From a virus: a stretch of 31,429 nucleotides of DNA. Positions 30,483 to 31,429 of this stretch are shown one piece after another (the first letter of the stretch is position 1; each line of letters begins with the position of its first letter). The DNA lies in IMG/VR virus record IMGVR_UViG_3300025890_000082, positions 1 to 31,429 of that record; one strand, written 5' to 3'. The notes beneath the pieces are model-generated. The model worked only from the letters and a program-made list of their open reading frames with translations, was not told where the DNA came from and searched no databases. The position numbers and the translations under genes are program-made.

Positions 30483-31429
30483 ATGCCTGTAGACACAATC
30501 TCGGTACGACCGAGTTCAGAGAAAACGATTCACGAAACAGTCATCGAGACTGTCCGAGTCAAAGGTACGGACCCTTCCCTGGAGCTGCACGAAGGTACTG
30601 ATCGCGCTCGACACAACTTGAGTTCCGTCAGCCTGTTTGCGATGCAGACAAACATTGCGGACGCTGGATGGGTCACCCACCTCTCTGTCGACGCCAATGG
30701 AGTCGTTGACCTGTACGGAGACATCGAGCTGATTGGCACCGTACTCATCGACCACACAGCCCTGGAAGATGACGACCATGCCTTGGAGATCGATGTAGAT
30801 GCTGCCGGTTACGGTGACGTTGAAGCGATCGACATCGTCTATACGACGGGTGACATTGCGACTGCTGAGGAAGAGGCAGTCCTCCTTATCAACATCGATG
30901 AAACCGCAGCCACAGGTGGAGACATTTCCGGTCTCGAAATGATCGCGACAGAAGGTTCTGCTGACAAACTGACGGGACTGTTTGTCGGGGTAGGCATCGG
31001 ACCTGTTGAACAACTCTCCGGATCATTCGGTGACGCGGACAATGTGGACGTGGACGGAGTCGATCAGACCACTGCACTGAGCACAGGTGGTGCCGGGAAC
31101 ATCACACTGTTCGTCGCAGACGACGACTACCTGATCGTCGGCAATGCTGCGAAGTTCCAGGAGATCGAGGCTATCCTCGACACGGGTGCCAGCGGCTCCG
31201 GCATCACTCCGACCTACGAGTATTCAACAGGCGTAGGCACGTGGGGATCGTTCGTCCCGATCGACGGAACAAATCAGTTTCGAAACACGGGCGTAATAAT
31301 CTGGCTGGACTCGGACATACCATCGTGGGCACCGGGAACAGGCAGTGAGTATCTGATTCGAATCACTCGGACGAAGAACTCACTGACGACCACGCCGATC
31401 GCGGACCTTGTGAAGATCGCTGCGACGAC
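30483..31429 (+). CDS. Phage tail/structural protein, incomplete at right edge
   Basis: The gene starts at ATG 30483, overlapping no stop but directly following the J stop (TAA 30480-30482), and is open to the last base (315 codons). The first 60 residues are polar. About 65-170 is acidic and beta-rich (DLYGDIELIGTVLIDHTALE). The segment from about 180 (NITLFVADDDYLIVGNAAKF, then TYEYSTGVGTWGSFVPIDG, FRNTGVIIWLDSD and YLIRITRTKNSL) matches a domain that recurs in phage tail and fibre-associated proteins. Location after J fits a fibre or fibre-associated protein. Full length and C-terminus are outside the window. Confidence 0.75.
   Translation, partial: MPVDTISVRPSSEKTIHETVIETVRVKGTDPSLELHEGTDRARHNLSSVSLFAMQTNIADAGWVTHLSVDANGVVDLYGDIELIGTVLIDHTALEDDDHALEIDVDAAGYGDVEAIDIVYTTGDIATAEEEAVLLINIDETAATGGDISGLEMIATEGSADKLTGLFVGVGIGPVEQLSGSFGDADNVDVDGVDQTTALSTGGAGNITLFVADDDYLIVGNAAKFQEIEAILDTGASGSGITPTYEYSTGVGTWGSFVPIDGTNQFRNTGVIIWLDSDIPSWAPGTGSEYLIRITRTKNSLTTTPIADLVKIAAT

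Overview
The window is the structural half of a tailed double-stranded DNA phage, or of a prophage or uncultivated viral contig. Every credible gene reads left to right, and most are packed with start/stop overlaps. The tail genes follow the order of phage lambda (tube, frameshifted chaperone pair, tape measure, then M-L-K-I-J). There is no sheath gene, so the virion should be a siphovirus with a long flexible tail. The head combines a DUF4055-type portal, a Mu F-like minor head protein, a scaffold and a P22-type coat protein. No integrase, repressor, polymerase or other replication gene is visible, so lifestyle cannot be judged. The host cannot be named from the sequence. Intermediate GC and frequent CGA arginine codons would fit a planctomycete or similar marine bacterium, but this is weak.

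Layout. 1-659 holds no credible gene. It contains a 39-bp tandem array, a pair of operator-like palindromes, a decamer array with a second-level 44-bp period, and a G-poor tract. 660-3565 is a run of small unknown genes, with one surprise: a full-length second copy of the lambda gpK-type tail protein (1899-2681). 3566-3749 is an intergenic region with three strong inverted repeats. 3750-4371 encodes two small membrane proteins (lysis candidates). 4368-6192 encodes a small beta-rich protein, a glycosyltransferase and a sulfotransferase. 6211-11158 is the packaging and portal block (large terminase, portal, a small-terminase-like protein, Mu F-like protein). 11301-13342 is scaffold and coat, closed by a strong terminator. 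13428-17148 holds neck and tail-tube genes, closed by a second strong terminator. 17232-30482 is the lambda-like tail operon, ending in a 2019-residue J-like tip protein with inserted lectin-like modules. A further structural protein starts at 30483 and runs off the right edge.

How it works together. The terminases and portal package DNA into a scaffold-built P22-type shell. The neck proteins join it to a tail whose length is set by the 1127-residue tape measure (about 170 nm by the usual 0.15 nm per residue). The M-L-K-I-J proteins build the tip that binds and penetrates the host. The glycosyltransferase plus sulfotransferase pair suggests that a sulfated glycan is made on the virion or the host surface.

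Most notable: two gpK paralogues, one with a destroyed JAMM zinc site and located near the putative lysis genes; the glycosyltransferase/sulfotransferase pair; a J protein in which one lectin-like repeat is itself split by a LamG domain; and the octamer TAGGGCCA, found 12 times on the two strands where about one is expected.
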